A stretch of DNA of 64,000 bases from Roseburia_C amylophila (GTDB taxonomy: Bacteria > Bacillota > Clostridia > Lachnospirales > Lachnospiraceae). Of this stretch, positions 52,097-61,646 are shown piece after piece. Every line of letters begins with the position of its first letter. Positions within the stretch are counted from its first letter, which is position 1. The notes beneath the pieces are model-generated. The model was not told the origin of the DNA and ran no database searches. It was given only the letters and a program-made list of their open reading frames with translations. The DNA is taken from NCBI RefSeq assembly GCF_025567465.1, contig NZ_JAOQKI010000005.1:104107-168106 (forward strand), written 5' to 3'. The position numbers were made by a program, and so were the translations under genes.

Positions 52097-55000
52097 ATGA
52101 GAGTAGCCAAAATGTTGGGAAAAAGAATTACAGCTTTTGTAATGGCGGCATTGATGGTATTGTCCTTATCCGGAATAACCGGGATGACAGTAAAAGCTGC
52201 CGAAAAGGATGATACAATTACGATGCAACTGCAGGATACGAAGAAAATCGAGTGTTCTGCATGGATTGCTTACGAAACCAAATGGAGTGTTACCAGTGGA
52301 AAAGATAAGGTAACATTAAAAAATACAAATAAGAAAGAGGTATCTGTAACTGCGGATAAGACAGGAACAGTTACCTTGAAGTGCAAGTATAAGAATTATC
52401 TCTTTCAATGGAAAACAGAAAAATATACCATTAAAATCAGTAAGAGAACTCCGGTATTTGAAGAGAGCATTTCAAATCTGACGTATAACGGAAAAGTCCA
52501 GACACTGAATGCAAAGAACTTTGTAAAGGATGGTCCAAAGAGTGGTATTGCTGGAACCTGTGACAAAGAGATTTTAAATGCAGGAACTTATACTTATACG
52601 ATTACAACACCGGCAACAGATGTATATGAGGCAGGAAGCAGGACTTATACGGTAACTGTAAATAAGGCAGAGGCAGTAATTAAGGAAAAACCATCTGCAA
52701 CAATCAATCATATGTCCGGAAAACTGAGAGAGTCCCATCTGAATGGCGGAATGGCAGTAGCGGTCAATGATGAGAACCAGGAACTGGAAGGCCATTTTGA
52801 GTGGCAGAGCCCGGATGAGACACTGTGGTTTAATACTACCGGAACTGCAATCTTTGAAGATGTAGACCATCATGTAGTATTTGTGCCGGAGGGAAATGCA
52901 GCAGAGAACTATAAAGAGACTGTATTTATTGTACCGGTAAGAACCTATTTAAAAGCATTGTATGCAAATCTTACAGCCAGTGATTTTGAATATAATGGCA
53001 GTAATGATGAGAAAAACTTAAGCTGTGATGCGAATGCATACAGCTGGGGAATTGAAAAAAATCCAAGCATTTCCATTACTTATACTTATTATGATGAGGC
53101 AGGAAATAAATTAAGCAAGGCACCGGTGGATGCAGGAACTTATACGGTAATTGCAACAGCCAGTGCAAAGAAATTTGAATCCGCAGACAGTAATGAAGCA
53201 ACCTTTACTATCCAGCAGAAAACGTTGACGAATGAAATGGTAACTGCAAAGGATACTGAGTATACTGGAAACACAGTTGCAGTTGTGGTAAAGGATGGAG
53301 ACAAAACATTAGTAGAAGGAAAAGATTATACTGTAATATACAGTGGAAGTAATCCAAATGCAGGAGAGACATCAGCAGCAATTACCGGAATCGGTAACTA
53401 TAAAGGAACGGTAAATACAACCTATACCATTCTTCCGAAAGAAGTGGAAAATGACAGCGTGATTGCAACTGCAAAGGAAAAATATTATACCGGAAAAGCA
53501 GTAACACTCAGTGAAGAAGATGTAACTGTAACTTATAATGGAAAAGTATTAACAGCAGGAAACGATTATACTGTTGGTAATTACAAAGATAATGTAGAAG
53601 AGGGAACTGCGCTGGCAACCGTAACCTTTACCGGTAACTATAGTGGAACTGTAAATGTAAGCTTTGGAATCAGTAAGATTCGTGCAAAAGTATATGCCAA
53701 ATATGGAAATGGAAAACTGCTGCTGTTAAGCGGAAACTGTATTTTAGACCCGGCTGTATTAGAAGAAGCAGCAGATTATGCAACCACAGAGGAAAGCGTA
53801 ATCCGTGGATTCATCTTAGAGGATGAAAATGCAGGTGTAGTGACAACATATACAAAACTTTTCCGCAATACAGAGGGTTATAACGTATATGTAAAGGTAG
53901 CAGATACATTTACACAGAAGGCAGAGTTCTACATCCGGAAAGCAGGAACTGTCCGTCCGGAAGGAACAGTTGGTGATGCAACAGCAAATTATGATTATGT
54001 GGGAAGAGCAGCAGTTTCTTTAAATCAGCTGAAAGTGACAACTGATATGTCCGGTTTTACTGCACCAGCGTCTTTTGATGCAGAAAAGAATTATGATGGA
54101 AAGATGCCGGTAACCCTTGCATCTGTTTTAGATGCATATGCAGCAAACAGTGGCATTGCAGGGGATGATGCAAGATTCTACCGCATCGAATGGTACCGGA
54201 TGATTAATCCGAATTCCTGGCATATTGATGGAGAAATTGTTGATAACAGTTATACCGTTACTTTTATGGTAGACGGAAATGTATATCAGGAAGTACGCGA
54301 AGTAAAGGGAACGGAAGTTTCTGTAACAGATCCTGTAAAGGCAGAGACAGAGACAACAACCTATGAATTTACCGGCTGGACTTTAGAAGATGGCAGTAAA
54401 GTAAATGTTGCAGATTTAAATGATAGTACCGTAGTGTATGCTTCTTTTGATGAAAAGGAGAAAGAAACTGAGCCGACCGAGCCAGTTGGACCGACTGGGC
54501 CAACCGAACCAACCCAGCCGACCGAACCGACTGAGCCAACCGAACCAACCCAGCCGACCGAACCGACTGAGCCAACCGANNNNNNNNNNNNNNNNNNNNN
54601 NNNNNNNNNNNNNNNNNNNNNNNNNNNNNNNNNNNNNNNNNNNNNNNNNNNNNNNNNNNNNNNNNNNNNNNNNNNNNNNNNNNNNNNNNNNNNNNNNNNN
54701 NNNNNNNNNNNNNNNNNNNNNNNNNNNNNNNNNNNNNNNNNNNNNNNNNNNNNNNNNNNNNNNNNNNNNNNNNNNNNNNNNNNNNNNNNNNNNNNNNNNN
54801 NNNNNNNNNNNNNNNNNNCCGGTTACACAGGCCCAGGTGGCACAGACACCAGTCAGACAGCAGCAGGCAGCACAACAGCCACAGGACGCAGAAGAACCGG
54901 TGGTATTAGAAGATGAAGAGGTTCCGCTGGCGAATATAACGGACGATAATGCAAAACAGGAAGTAACTGCATTAGAAGATGAAGCAGTTCCTCTGGCAGC

Positions 55001-55115
55001 AAATCCGGCGGGAGAAGATAACTGTATCATCCATTGGATTATGATGATTCTTACGATTGTATTTGCAGGATATAATGTAGTAAGGGCAGTACTTCGTCAG
55101 AAGAAAAATGCATAA
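52097..55115 (+). CDS. Large secreted surface protein with Pro-Thr-Glu repeats, interrupted by assembly gap
   Basis: Start ATG 52097 has AAAGGAG 7 bases upstream. A signal peptide (RITAFVMAALMVLSLSGITG, cleavage near VKAA) leads to repeated Ig-like/MBG-type modules (TPVFEESISNLTYNGK, YTGNTVAVVVKDGDKTLVEG, YYTGKAVTLSEEDVTVTYNG), then a FTGWTLEDGSKVN InlB-like repeat and a TEPTEPTQPTEP wall-spanning repeat with a 36 bp unit. 239 Ns follow. After the gap the native frame differs: PVTQAQVAQTPV, two EDE.VPLA motifs and a C-terminal membrane helix (IHWIMMILTIVFAGYNVV) ending at 55115. It is probably an adhesin or pilin-like surface protein. Confidence 0.8.
54580..54818. other. Assembly gap (239 N)
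   Basis: The run of N lies in a 36 bp tandem repeat (TEPTEPTQPTEP). The frames on the two sides do not match, so its length is an estimate. Confidence 0.98.
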
Positions 55116-55133
55116 AAGCAGGAGGCAGAAAGT

Positions 55134-55316
55134 ATGAAGATAGTAGATGGAATCATTGCTGTTATATATGTAATTGCTATGGCAGTGCTGTTTTTCTTGA
55201 GAGACTGTGAGAAAGATCTTCCAATGGGAATTCTGGCACTGGCTGTTACCGCAGCTGCAGTAGCATGTATGGTTATCCAGAATAAAAAGCGTGATAGCAA
55301 AGCAGCAAGAGCTTAA
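55134..55316 (+). CDS. Small two-helix membrane protein
   Basis: 60 residues with two hydrophobic helices (GIIAVIYVIAMAVLFFL and MGILALAVTAAAVACMVI) separated by RDCEKDLP, and a basic tail. AGGAGGCAG precedes ATG 55134. It lies 18 bases after the surface protein and is ended by a strong terminator, so it is likely in the same transcript. No family recognised. Confidence 0.7.
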   Translation: MKIVDGIIAVIYVIAMAVLFFLRDCEKDLPMGILALAVTAAAVACMVIQNKKRDSKAARA

Positions 55317-55341
55317 AAAATAATATAAATAAGTATTGCAG

Positions 55342-55388
55342 GCAGGACGATAGAAAATGAAAATACATTTTGTCGTCCTGCTGTTTTT
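55342..55388 (+). terminator. Intrinsic terminator
   Basis: GCAGGACGA (55342-55350) pairs with TCGTCCTGC (55373-55381), followed by TGTTTTT. Confidence 0.85.
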
Positions 55389-55498
55389 CGTTGCCAGCCA
55401 TTTGAAGAAAGCTTTCACTTGACATTATTTTAAAATTGAGCTATTGTATTAATTAAATAATACAATGATAATTGCAAAGAAGAAAAGGGAGATTAGGT

Positions 55499-57301
55499 AT
55501 GGCAAAGAAAAAGAAGAAAATGGAGTTTGAAACAATGCAGGTAAAGCTGCCTCATGTAAAGGGGTTGTCCATTGTGCTTCCGGTTATTTATATTTTATGG
55601 GTGGCAGTGATGTATTATCTCCTGCTTCCGGCACTTAATATTCATTCCAGAGGTTTATGGCTGTTTGTATTAGGCGTTATATTATTCCCGTTAGGAATAA
55701 TAGGTGCGTTGGTATCGGCAGCCAGGAAGGCGGAAGGTAAGTCCGCAGGAAAGCTGGAAAAGCCGGTAAACGGTATTTTTGCAGCAGTTGGAGTAATCGG
55801 AATTCTGTTCCTGATTCTTTTATTTTATGGCAGCAAAATGTTCCATGCACAGGCATATGCAGATATCCTGACCATCGAAGACAGTGATTTTAACAGCGAT
55901 ATCAATACAGCATCTTCTGTATCAAAGATTGCATTAATGGATACGGACAGTGCAGTGCTGCTGGGTAATCGTGAAATCGGAAGCCTTTCAGAAGTGGTGA
56001 GCCAGTATAATGTATCGGAAGACTACACACAGATTGATTATCAGGGGGCACCAACGAAAGTATCTGCATTAGAGTATGCCGGCTTCTTTAAATATATGGG
56101 AAATAAGGAAAATGGTGTTCCGGGTTATATAACTGTTGATCCGGTAGGGCAGAAGGCGCAGTATGTTCCGGTAAAGGAAGGAATGATTTATGTTCCGTCT
56201 GCTTACTTTGGCAAGGATTTAAGAAGGCATATCCGTATGAATTACCCGGATAAACTTTTCGGAAATCTTCATTTTGAAGTGGACGAAGATGGAAACCCAT
56301 ACTATATTGCCAGTGTATACAAATACACCATCGGTTTATTTGGTGGAGAAACCGTCGAGGGTGCAATCAGCTGTGACCCAATCAGCGGAGACTGTCAGTA
56401 TTATGATGCATCAGAAGTGCCGAACTGGATGGATGATGTCTTTGACGGGGATCTTCTGGTGGAACAGTATAACTGGTATGGAGAATTATCTAATGGATTT
56501 ATGAACAGCATCTTCGGCAAAAAAGGCTGTAAGAAATGTACGGAAACGGTAGTAGAGGATGAAGACGGAGATGAGGAATCTTACGAAGCAAACTTCGGCT
56601 ATGTTGCCAAAGACGGGGATATCTGGATTTATACCGGAGTTACTTCCGTCAATGATGATGCCTCCAATATCGGGTTTATACTGGTAAATGAGCGGACTTC
56701 AGAAGCACATTATTACAGTATTGCAGGAGCAGATGAAAGCTCTGCAATGGCTGCTGCAGAAGGAGAAGTGCAGGAGAAAGGATACCGTGCATCTTTCCCG
56801 TCTTTGATTAATGTAGATGGTCAGCCGACTTATATTATGGTATTAAAAGATGCCAGCGGCATAGTGAAGCTTTATGGCATGGTAAATGTAGAATCTTATA
56901 ATATGGTAACAACAGCAGCCAGTCTCGATGAGTGCTTTGCAAAGTATCGTAAGATGACAGGCAGTGACGGTACAGAAAACACTGGGAATCCGGAAGAGGC
57001 AGAAAATTCTTCCGGGGACAGCAACAGTACTGCAGGTAATGCACAGACAGCAGCCAAGGGAAAAATAATTCCGGAAGGTGAGACAGAGACAAGAAGTTTT
57101 GTAATCAGTGAAATACAGTATGTTGAGATTGCAGGAGAGACCTATGTTTATCTGGCAGGAGACGACGGTATGGTATACTGGCAGAAGTTTTCTGATAATG
57201 AACAATTGATTTTCCTGCATGAGGGAGATACCGTTACTGTAAATGGAATTATGGATAAAGATAATATTTACTGGATAGATACCATTGGAATCATGCAGTA
57301 G
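55499..57301 (+). CDS. Membrane protein of unknown family with large extracytoplasmic domain
   Basis: 600 residues from ATG 55499 (AAGGGAGA 6 bases upstream). Three hydrophobic helices lie at about residues 20-80 and 95-115, followed by a large soluble region with repeated YITVDPVGQKAQYVPV-, VYKYTIGLFGGETVEG- and YGYVAKDGDIWIYTG-like segments. It contains one Cys pair (GCKKCTE) and a Ser/Asn-rich linker (about 505-530). A final beta-rich stretch (VTVNGIMDKDNIYWID) looks like an OB fold. I do not recognise the family. It is 12 bases from the MutS-like gene and probably cotranscribed. Confidence 0.65.
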   Translation: MAKKKKKMEFETMQVKLPHVKGLSIVLPVIYILWVAVMYYLLLPALNIHSRGLWLFVLGVILFPLGIIGALVSAARKAEGKSAGKLEKPVNGIFAAVGVIGILFLILLFYGSKMFHAQAYADILTIEDSDFNSDINTASSVSKIALMDTDSAVLLGNREIGSLSEVVSQYNVSEDYTQIDYQGAPTKVSALEYAGFFKYMGNKENGVPGYITVDPVGQKAQYVPVKEGMIYVPSAYFGKDLRRHIRMNYPDKLFGNLHFEVDEDGNPYYIASVYKYTIGLFGGETVEGAISCDPISGDCQYYDASEVPNWMDDVFDGDLLVEQYNWYGELSNGFMNSIFGKKGCKKCTETVVEDEDGDEESYEANFGYVAKDGDIWIYTGVTSVNDDASNIGFILVNERTSEAHYYSIAGADESSAMAAAEGEVQEKGYRASFPSLINVDGQPTYIMVLKDASGIVKLYGMVNVESYNMVTTAASLDECFAKYRKMTGSDGTENTGNPEEAENSSGDSNSTAGNAQTAAKGKIIPEGETETRSFVISEIQYVEIAGETYVYLAGDDGMVYWQKFSDNEQLIFLHEGDTVTVNGIMDKDNIYWIDTIGIMQ

Positions 57302-57313
57302 GAAGGCGAAGAA

Positions 57314-58954
57314 ATGGAAGCAGCAATCCTTGTAGTAATTATGATTGCAGGATTTACTTATTCAGCAATTAAGACAAAAGAAAGTTGGAAGAACCGCTGC
57401 AAACGGACACTGAAAGAAAAATATGGAAAAGAACCTGAGAAAAAGGAATTTAAAAGAGAACTGATAAGAAATTATCTGGATACTGTGGGTGGAACACAGC
57501 AGGTGGATGAGGTCACATGGAATGACCTTAATATGGATGATGTGTACCAGAGAATCAACAACTGTGATTCCACCATGGGAGAAGAAATTTTATATGCAAA
57601 GCTTCATTATGCGAAGCAGACGAAGGATGAAGAGGAGCTTTTAGAAAAAAGAATAGCTTTTTGTGAAGCAGATGATGAAAAACGCTATCATCTGGAAGAA
57701 ACTTTGTCAAAGCTTGGAAAGAGAGACGAGGCTTACTATATTCCATCCTTTATCCAGACAGTAGAGGATTTTGCAATTTCAAATCTCTGGGTTTATCAGA
57801 TGCTCCGGATATTGCTGGTGGTAGTTGTTGTGGCGGCAGTCGTATTTCATAATATATATGCTCTGTCAGCTTTGGTGGTAGTATTTCTTGTGAATTTGTC
57901 GGTGTATATCTTTACGGTCCGGCTGAAGTTTGACCAGGAGATTCATATGATGGGAACGGCGGCATACCTGATTACGGTAGCACGAGAACTGGAGCAGGAA
58001 TACCGGAAAGACAAAATTTGTGAGGAACTGGCACCGCTGCTTCCGGTATTTGACAAAATGGATAAGAAGGCATTTCTGCTAAATATCCAGAGTAGAAATG
58101 CCATGGGAGATGTGTTTGAAATGCTGCAGGATTTCCTGCTGGGAGTAACCCAGTGGCATATCCTTACTTATATGAAAGTATTGAATCAGTTTATGGATAA
58201 CCAGGATGTTTATCTTAAGATTTACCGGGTGGTAGGAGAACTGGATGCAGCGGTCAGCACAGGCTCTTTCCGAAAGAGTCTGCCTCTTGTGACAGTACCG
58301 GAATATGAGGAAGCAAAGCAGCTTGAGATGGAAGAAATTTATCATCCGCTGCTTCATGGAGCAGTGACCAATTCTATGGAACTTCAGCATAACTGCATTA
58401 TCACAGGCTCCAATGCTTCCGGTAAGTCAACCTTTATCAAGACCATAGCTGTCAATGTGATACTGGCACAGAGCATTCATACCTGCACCGCAAAAAGAAT
58501 GCATCTGCCTCATGCAAAAATGATTACTTCCATGGCGGTAAGAGACGATATTTTATCCGGTGACAGTTATTTTATTAAAGAGATTAAATATTTAAAACGT
58601 ATCCTGGATGCTTTGTCGGAGGATGAACTGGTTATCTGTATTATTGATGAAATCTTAAGAGGAACCAATACCCAGGAGCGTATTGCAGCTTCAAAAGCAA
58701 TCATGGAATATCTGGCACATCATAACTGCATTGCAATTGTGGCATCCCATGATAAGGAATTGACGGAGCTTGAAAAAACTGGTTATGACAATTATCATTT
58801 TTCCGAAGAGTTTGGAGAAGAGGATATTGTATTTGATTATAAATTGCAGAAGGGACCGGCGAATTCCCAGAATGCAATCCGCCTGCTTTCCTTTACCGGG
58901 TTCCCGGAAACGATTATTGAGAGGGCAGAAAATATCAGAAGCGAATATCGGTAA
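57314..58954 (+). CDS. Membrane-anchored MutS-related ATPase
   Basis: 546 residues. The C-terminal MutS domain V has Walker A ITGSNASGKSTFIKTIAV (about 366), IIDEILRGTNTQERIAASKA (Walker B and dimer motif, about 445) and VASHDKEL. The mismatch-binding domain I is absent. Instead there are two hydrophobic helices at about residues 165-205 (ILLVVVVVAAVVF and VVVFLVNLSVYIF). It is not the mismatch repair MutS; such membrane MutS-like proteins in Firmicutes have no settled role. Confidence 0.85.
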   Translation: MEAAILVVIMIAGFTYSAIKTKESWKNRCKRTLKEKYGKEPEKKEFKRELIRNYLDTVGGTQQVDEVTWNDLNMDDVYQRINNCDSTMGEEILYAKLHYAKQTKDEEELLEKRIAFCEADDEKRYHLEETLSKLGKRDEAYYIPSFIQTVEDFAISNLWVYQMLRILLVVVVVAAVVFHNIYALSALVVVFLVNLSVYIFTVRLKFDQEIHMMGTAAYLITVARELEQEYRKDKICEELAPLLPVFDKMDKKAFLLNIQSRNAMGDVFEMLQDFLLGVTQWHILTYMKVLNQFMDNQDVYLKIYRVVGELDAAVSTGSFRKSLPLVTVPEYEEAKQLEMEEIYHPLLHGAVTNSMELQHNCIITGSNASGKSTFIKTIAVNVILAQSIHTCTAKRMHLPHAKMITSMAVRDDILSGDSYFIKEIKYLKRILDALSEDELVICIIDEILRGTNTQERIAASKAIMEYLAHHNCIAIVASHDKELTELEKTGYDNYHFSEEFGEEDIVFDYKLQKGPANSQNAIRLLSFTGFPETIIERAENIRSEYR

Positions 58955-58963
58955 AAATAATGC

Positions 58964-59117
58964 TTGACGAACGAAATGACATATGGTACTATAAGCAAGT
59001 TGAAGAAAGTAGAGTATCCACTCTCACCTTAGCACAATCAAGTGACTAAGTGTTTATAATGAGTATGCAATGAGCGAATCATTTTGAAGTGGATAGTCTG
59101 TCTATCCACTTTTTTTG
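58964..59117 (+). promoter_or_regulatory. infC operon promoter and L20-type leader attenuator
   Basis: Promoter TTGACG (58964-58969), 17 bp, TACTAT (58987-58992). The leader ends in AAGTGGATAG (59087-59096)/CTATCCACTT (59102-59111) plus a T-tract, a terminator. An upstream TATCCACT (59015-59022) is identical to the 3' arm and can pair with the same 5' arm, giving an antiterminator. Autogenous control by L20 is known for this operon in Firmicutes. Confidence 0.75.
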
Positions 59118-59180
59118 CGGAAATAAACGGAAAGTTGTCTGGCAAAGCTGTGGTGAATTTAATTTTGGAGGTGTACGACC

Positions 59181-59687
59181 ATTAGCGAGTTAATGATCAA
59201 TGAACAAATCAGAGATAAGGAAGTCCGCCTGATTGGCGCGGATGGTGAACAGTTAGGTATCATGTCAGCAAGAGAAGCATATAAGCTGGCACAGGAAGCA
59301 GAACTTGATTTAGTAAAGATTGCTCCTGGAGCAAAGCCACCTGTATGTAAGATTATCGATTACGGTAAATACAGATATGAGCTTGCAAGAAAAGAGAAGG
59401 AAGCACGTAAGAAACAGAAAACGGTTGAATTAAAAGAAGTTCGTCTTTCTCCAAATATCGATACCAATGATTTGAATACCAAAATGAATGCCGCAAGAAA
59501 GTTCATTTCCAAAGGAAATAAAGTAAAAGTTACACTTCGTTTCCGTGGTAGAGAAATGGCACATGTACAGGCAAGCAAACATATTCTGGATGATTTTGCA
59601 GAAGCACTTGCAGATATTGCAGTAGTGGAGAAAGCACCAAAGCTGGAAGGCAGAAGCATGGGTATGGTGCTGGCAGAGAAAAGATAA
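59181..59687 (+). CDS. infC: Translation initiation factor IF-3
   Basis: 168 residues starting at ATT 59181. GGAGGTG (59167-59173) is 9 bases upstream of this ATT, while the first ATG (59193) is 21 bases away. The N-terminus SELMINEQIRDKEVRLI is conserved. IAPGAKPPVCKIIDYGKYRY and VTLRFRGREMAH complete both IF-3 domains. IF-3 checks start codons and recycles 30S subunits; a rare AUU start lets it repress its own synthesis, as known in E. coli. It is followed by rpmI and rplT. Confidence 0.95.
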   Translation: MSELMINEQIRDKEVRLIGADGEQLGIMSAREAYKLAQEAELDLVKIAPGAKPPVCKIIDYGKYRYELARKEKEARKKQKTVELKEVRLSPNIDTNDLNTKMNAARKFISKGNKVKVTLRFRGREMAHVQASKHILDDFAEALADIAVVEKAPKLEGRSMGMVLAEKR

Positions 59688-59709
59688 TGATTTTAAGGAG
59701 GAATAAATT

Positions 59710-59907
59710 ATGCCAAAACAGAAAACAAGCAGAGCAGCAGCAAAACGTTTCAAATTAACAGGAACAGGAAAATTAAAGAGAAACAAGGCTTATAAGAGAC
59801 ATATCTTAACAAAGAAAACAACTAAGACTAAGAGAAATCTTAGAAAACCTGCAATGACAGATGCAACAAATGTTAAGAATATGAAGAAGATTTTACCATA
59901 TTTATAA
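59710..59907 (+). CDS. rpmI: Ribosomal protein bL35
   Basis: 65 residues, highly basic: MPKQKTSRAAAKRFKLTGTG then KLKRNKAYKRHILTKKTTKT. This is the usual bL35 sequence and length. AAGGAGGA precedes the ATG. It is the second gene of the infC operon. Confidence 0.97.
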   Translation: MPKQKTSRAAAKRFKLTGTGKLKRNKAYKRHILTKKTTKTKRNLRKPAMTDATNVKNMKKILPYL

Positions 59908-59931
59908 GAATTGGTTAAGGAGGAATAGAAC

Positions 59932-60288
59932 ATGGCAAGAATTAAAGGCGGCTTAAACGCTAAAAAGAAACATAATAGAACATTAAAATTAGCTAAAGGT
60001 TACAGAGGAGCACGTTCCAAACAGTATAGAGTAGCAAAACAGTCTGTCATGAGAGCCTTAACAAGTTCTTATGCAGGAAGAAAACAGAGAAAGAGACAGT
60101 TCAGACAGTTATGGATTGCCCGTATTAACGCAGCAGCAAGAATGAATGGATTATCTTACAGCAAATTTATGTATGGTTTAAAATTAGCTGGTGTTGATAT
60201 GAACCGTAAAATGTTAGCTGAGATGGCTGTAAATGATGCAGAAGGATTTGCAACATTAGCAGAGCTTGCAAAAACAAAACTTGCTTAA
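59932..60288 (+). CDS. rplT: Ribosomal protein bL20
   Basis: 118 residues: ARIKGGLNAKKKHNRTLKLA, GYRGARSKQYRVAKQSVMRA, and FRQLWIARINAAARMNGLSY. It binds 23S rRNA early in 50S assembly and acts as the repressor of its own operon in Firmicutes. GGAGG precedes the ATG; a terminator follows. Confidence 0.97.
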   Translation: MARIKGGLNAKKKHNRTLKLAKGYRGARSKQYRVAKQSVMRALTSSYAGRKQRKRQFRQLWIARINAAARMNGLSYSKFMYGLKLAGVDMNRKMLAEMAVNDAEGFATLAELAKTKLA

Positions 60289-60310
60289 TTTTAAGAAGTG
60301 GACAAGTTAT

Positions 60311-60346
60311 AAAAGAGGATTGTGGTTATTCGCAATCCTCTTTTTT
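60311..60346. terminator. Intrinsic terminator after rplT
   Basis: AGAGGATTG pairs with CAATCCTCT, followed by TTTTT; the A-run on the other side lets it also serve the convergent gene. Confidence 0.88.
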
Positions 60347-60628
60347 GATGTTTGGTTCATTTGAAGTTTTTGCGGAAGCATCCTGCCCGGAAGCTTCTTT
60401 TTTGATGGAATCCAAATCTTCTCTTAAAGAGTAATGATTCTTAAGTAAGCGGTATACCATGGTATAAGCCCAGATGAGAGCCGGGACAACTACAGTGGCA
60501 TAGATGGAAGCCTTAAGACAGTTTGTGGCAAAATCGCTTCCAATCAATGCAAAAACAAGAGTGGAAACATAGAGGGCAACTAAGAGTACAACACCGATAA
60601 TTGCAAGAATCTGTTTTGTCTTTTTCAT
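60326..60628 (-). CDS. Small two-helix membrane protein
   Basis: 100 residues from ATG on the minus strand at 60628, with GAGG 6 bases upstream. Two membrane helices (ILAIIGVVLLVALYVSTLVF and ASIYATVVVPALIWAYTMVY) precede a charged tail (REDLDSIKKEASGQDA). Similar small membrane proteins are conserved in Lachnospiraceae without a known role. Its 3' end runs into the rplT terminator. Confidence 0.7.
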   Translation of the reverse strand: MKKTKQILAIIGVVLLVALYVSTLVFALIGSDFATNCLKASIYATVVVPALIWAYTMVYRLLKNHYSLREDLDSIKKEASGQDASAKTSNEPNIKKEDCE

Positions 60629-60742
60629 ATATGACCTCAACTTTCTTTGATGACCTGTTTTTAGAAAAAAGCAATATACATTATTTTAACATTTGACAGC
60701 GGATAGTCAATCAGAAAATGTAAAGTTGCAGAGGATAAATAC

Positions 60743-60770
60743 TTGAAAAAAGCACAAAATATGCTATACT
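60743..60770 (+). promoter_or_regulatory. Promoter of the SEC-C gene
   Basis: TTGAAA (60743-60748), 16 bp, TATACT (60765-60770). Confidence 0.6.
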
Positions 60771-60819
60771 GAAACAAGCGTTATACGACTAAATATGGAT
60801 TAAAGGATGGATATGAACA

Positions 60820-61320
60820 ATGGCATTATTAGAAGAATGGCAGAAGATTGCTTATGATCAGCAGGCAGATAGAGGAAAATTACAGAAGTTCTGGCAGAGA
60901 TATTTTATGTTAGAGAAGGGCGTATATGAGAAGCTTTTAACAAACCCGGATGAGAAGGTAGAAGGAACTGTAAAAGAGCTGGCAGAGAAATACGACCTCA
61001 GCATTATGGATATGACTGGATTCTTAGATGGAATCAATGACAGCCTGGTAACACCAAACCCAATTGATACTATGGAAGAGGATACCAAGGTAAGCCTTGC
61101 ATTCGATAAAGAAAAATTATACAAGAACATGGTAGATGCCAAAGCTGACTGGCTCTATGAATTACCACAGTGGGATGAAATTTTTGATGCAGAAACCAAG
61201 AGAAAGCTTTATTTAGAGCAGAAGAAATCCGGCACTGTTGTAGTTGGAAAGAAAGTCGGAAGAAATGATCCGTGTCCTTGTGGAAGTGGAAAGAAATATA
61301 AATTCTGCTGCGGAAGATAA
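60820..61320 (+). CDS. SEC-C domain protein
   Basis: 166 residues. The N-terminal 140 residues are helical and mostly acidic (LLEEWQKIAYDQQADRGKLQ). The C-terminus is a SEC-C zinc motif, GRNDPCPCGSGKKYKFCCGR, as found at the end of SecA. It may interact with ribosomes or the Sec machinery. The type is common in Clostridia, function untested. It has its own promoter and ends before the thrS T-box. Confidence 0.85.
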   Translation: MALLEEWQKIAYDQQADRGKLQKFWQRYFMLEKGVYEKLLTNPDEKVEGTVKELAEKYDLSIMDMTGFLDGINDSLVTPNPIDTMEEDTKVSLAFDKEKLYKNMVDAKADWLYELPQWDEIFDAETKRKLYLEQKKSGTVVVGKKVGRNDPCPCGSGKKYKFCCGR

Positions 61321-61369
61321 GAATAAAATATTTTGGAAAACATTTGGAAAATATTTCACAGAAAAACTC

Positions 61370-61646
61370 TTTACATAGCAGAAAAAAGAGTATACAATAG
61401 CTTTTGTCAAAAGGACAAAACAAAGAAGAGACGAGTAGCATAACAGGAAGTCAAAGAGAGGAATACATTTGGTGAGAGTATTCTGATGGAGTGTAATGTG
61501 AAGACCAGCTCTGAGTGACCCTAATCCGGTCCGGTGATTCCGTTATCATCAGAATGAGCGGTTGTACGATAAGTACAGCAAGCAGGGTGGAACCACGATA
61601 GAGTATCGTCCCTGATGCATAAAATTTATGCATCAGGGATTTTTTA
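61370..61646 (+). ncRNA. T-box leader of thrS with promoter and terminator
   Basis: Promoter TTTACA (61370-61375), 17 bp, TACAAT (61393-61398). The T-box motif AGGGTGGAACCACG (61584-61597) binds the tRNA acceptor end. Stem I distal hairpin GAATAC/GTATTC and a candidate Thr specifier ACC (61504-61506, within GAAGACCAGC) are visible. The terminator is TCCCTGATGCATAAA/TTTATGCATCAGGGA (61609-61639) plus T-tract. Uncharged tRNA-Thr should prevent termination. Confidence 0.92.

Noticed and set aside
54819..54916. Short C-terminus of the surface protein in the first frame (ending GRRRTGGIRR)
   Set aside because: Out-of-frame artefact of the N gap; the other frame gives sensible repeats, EDE.VPLA motifs and a membrane helix.
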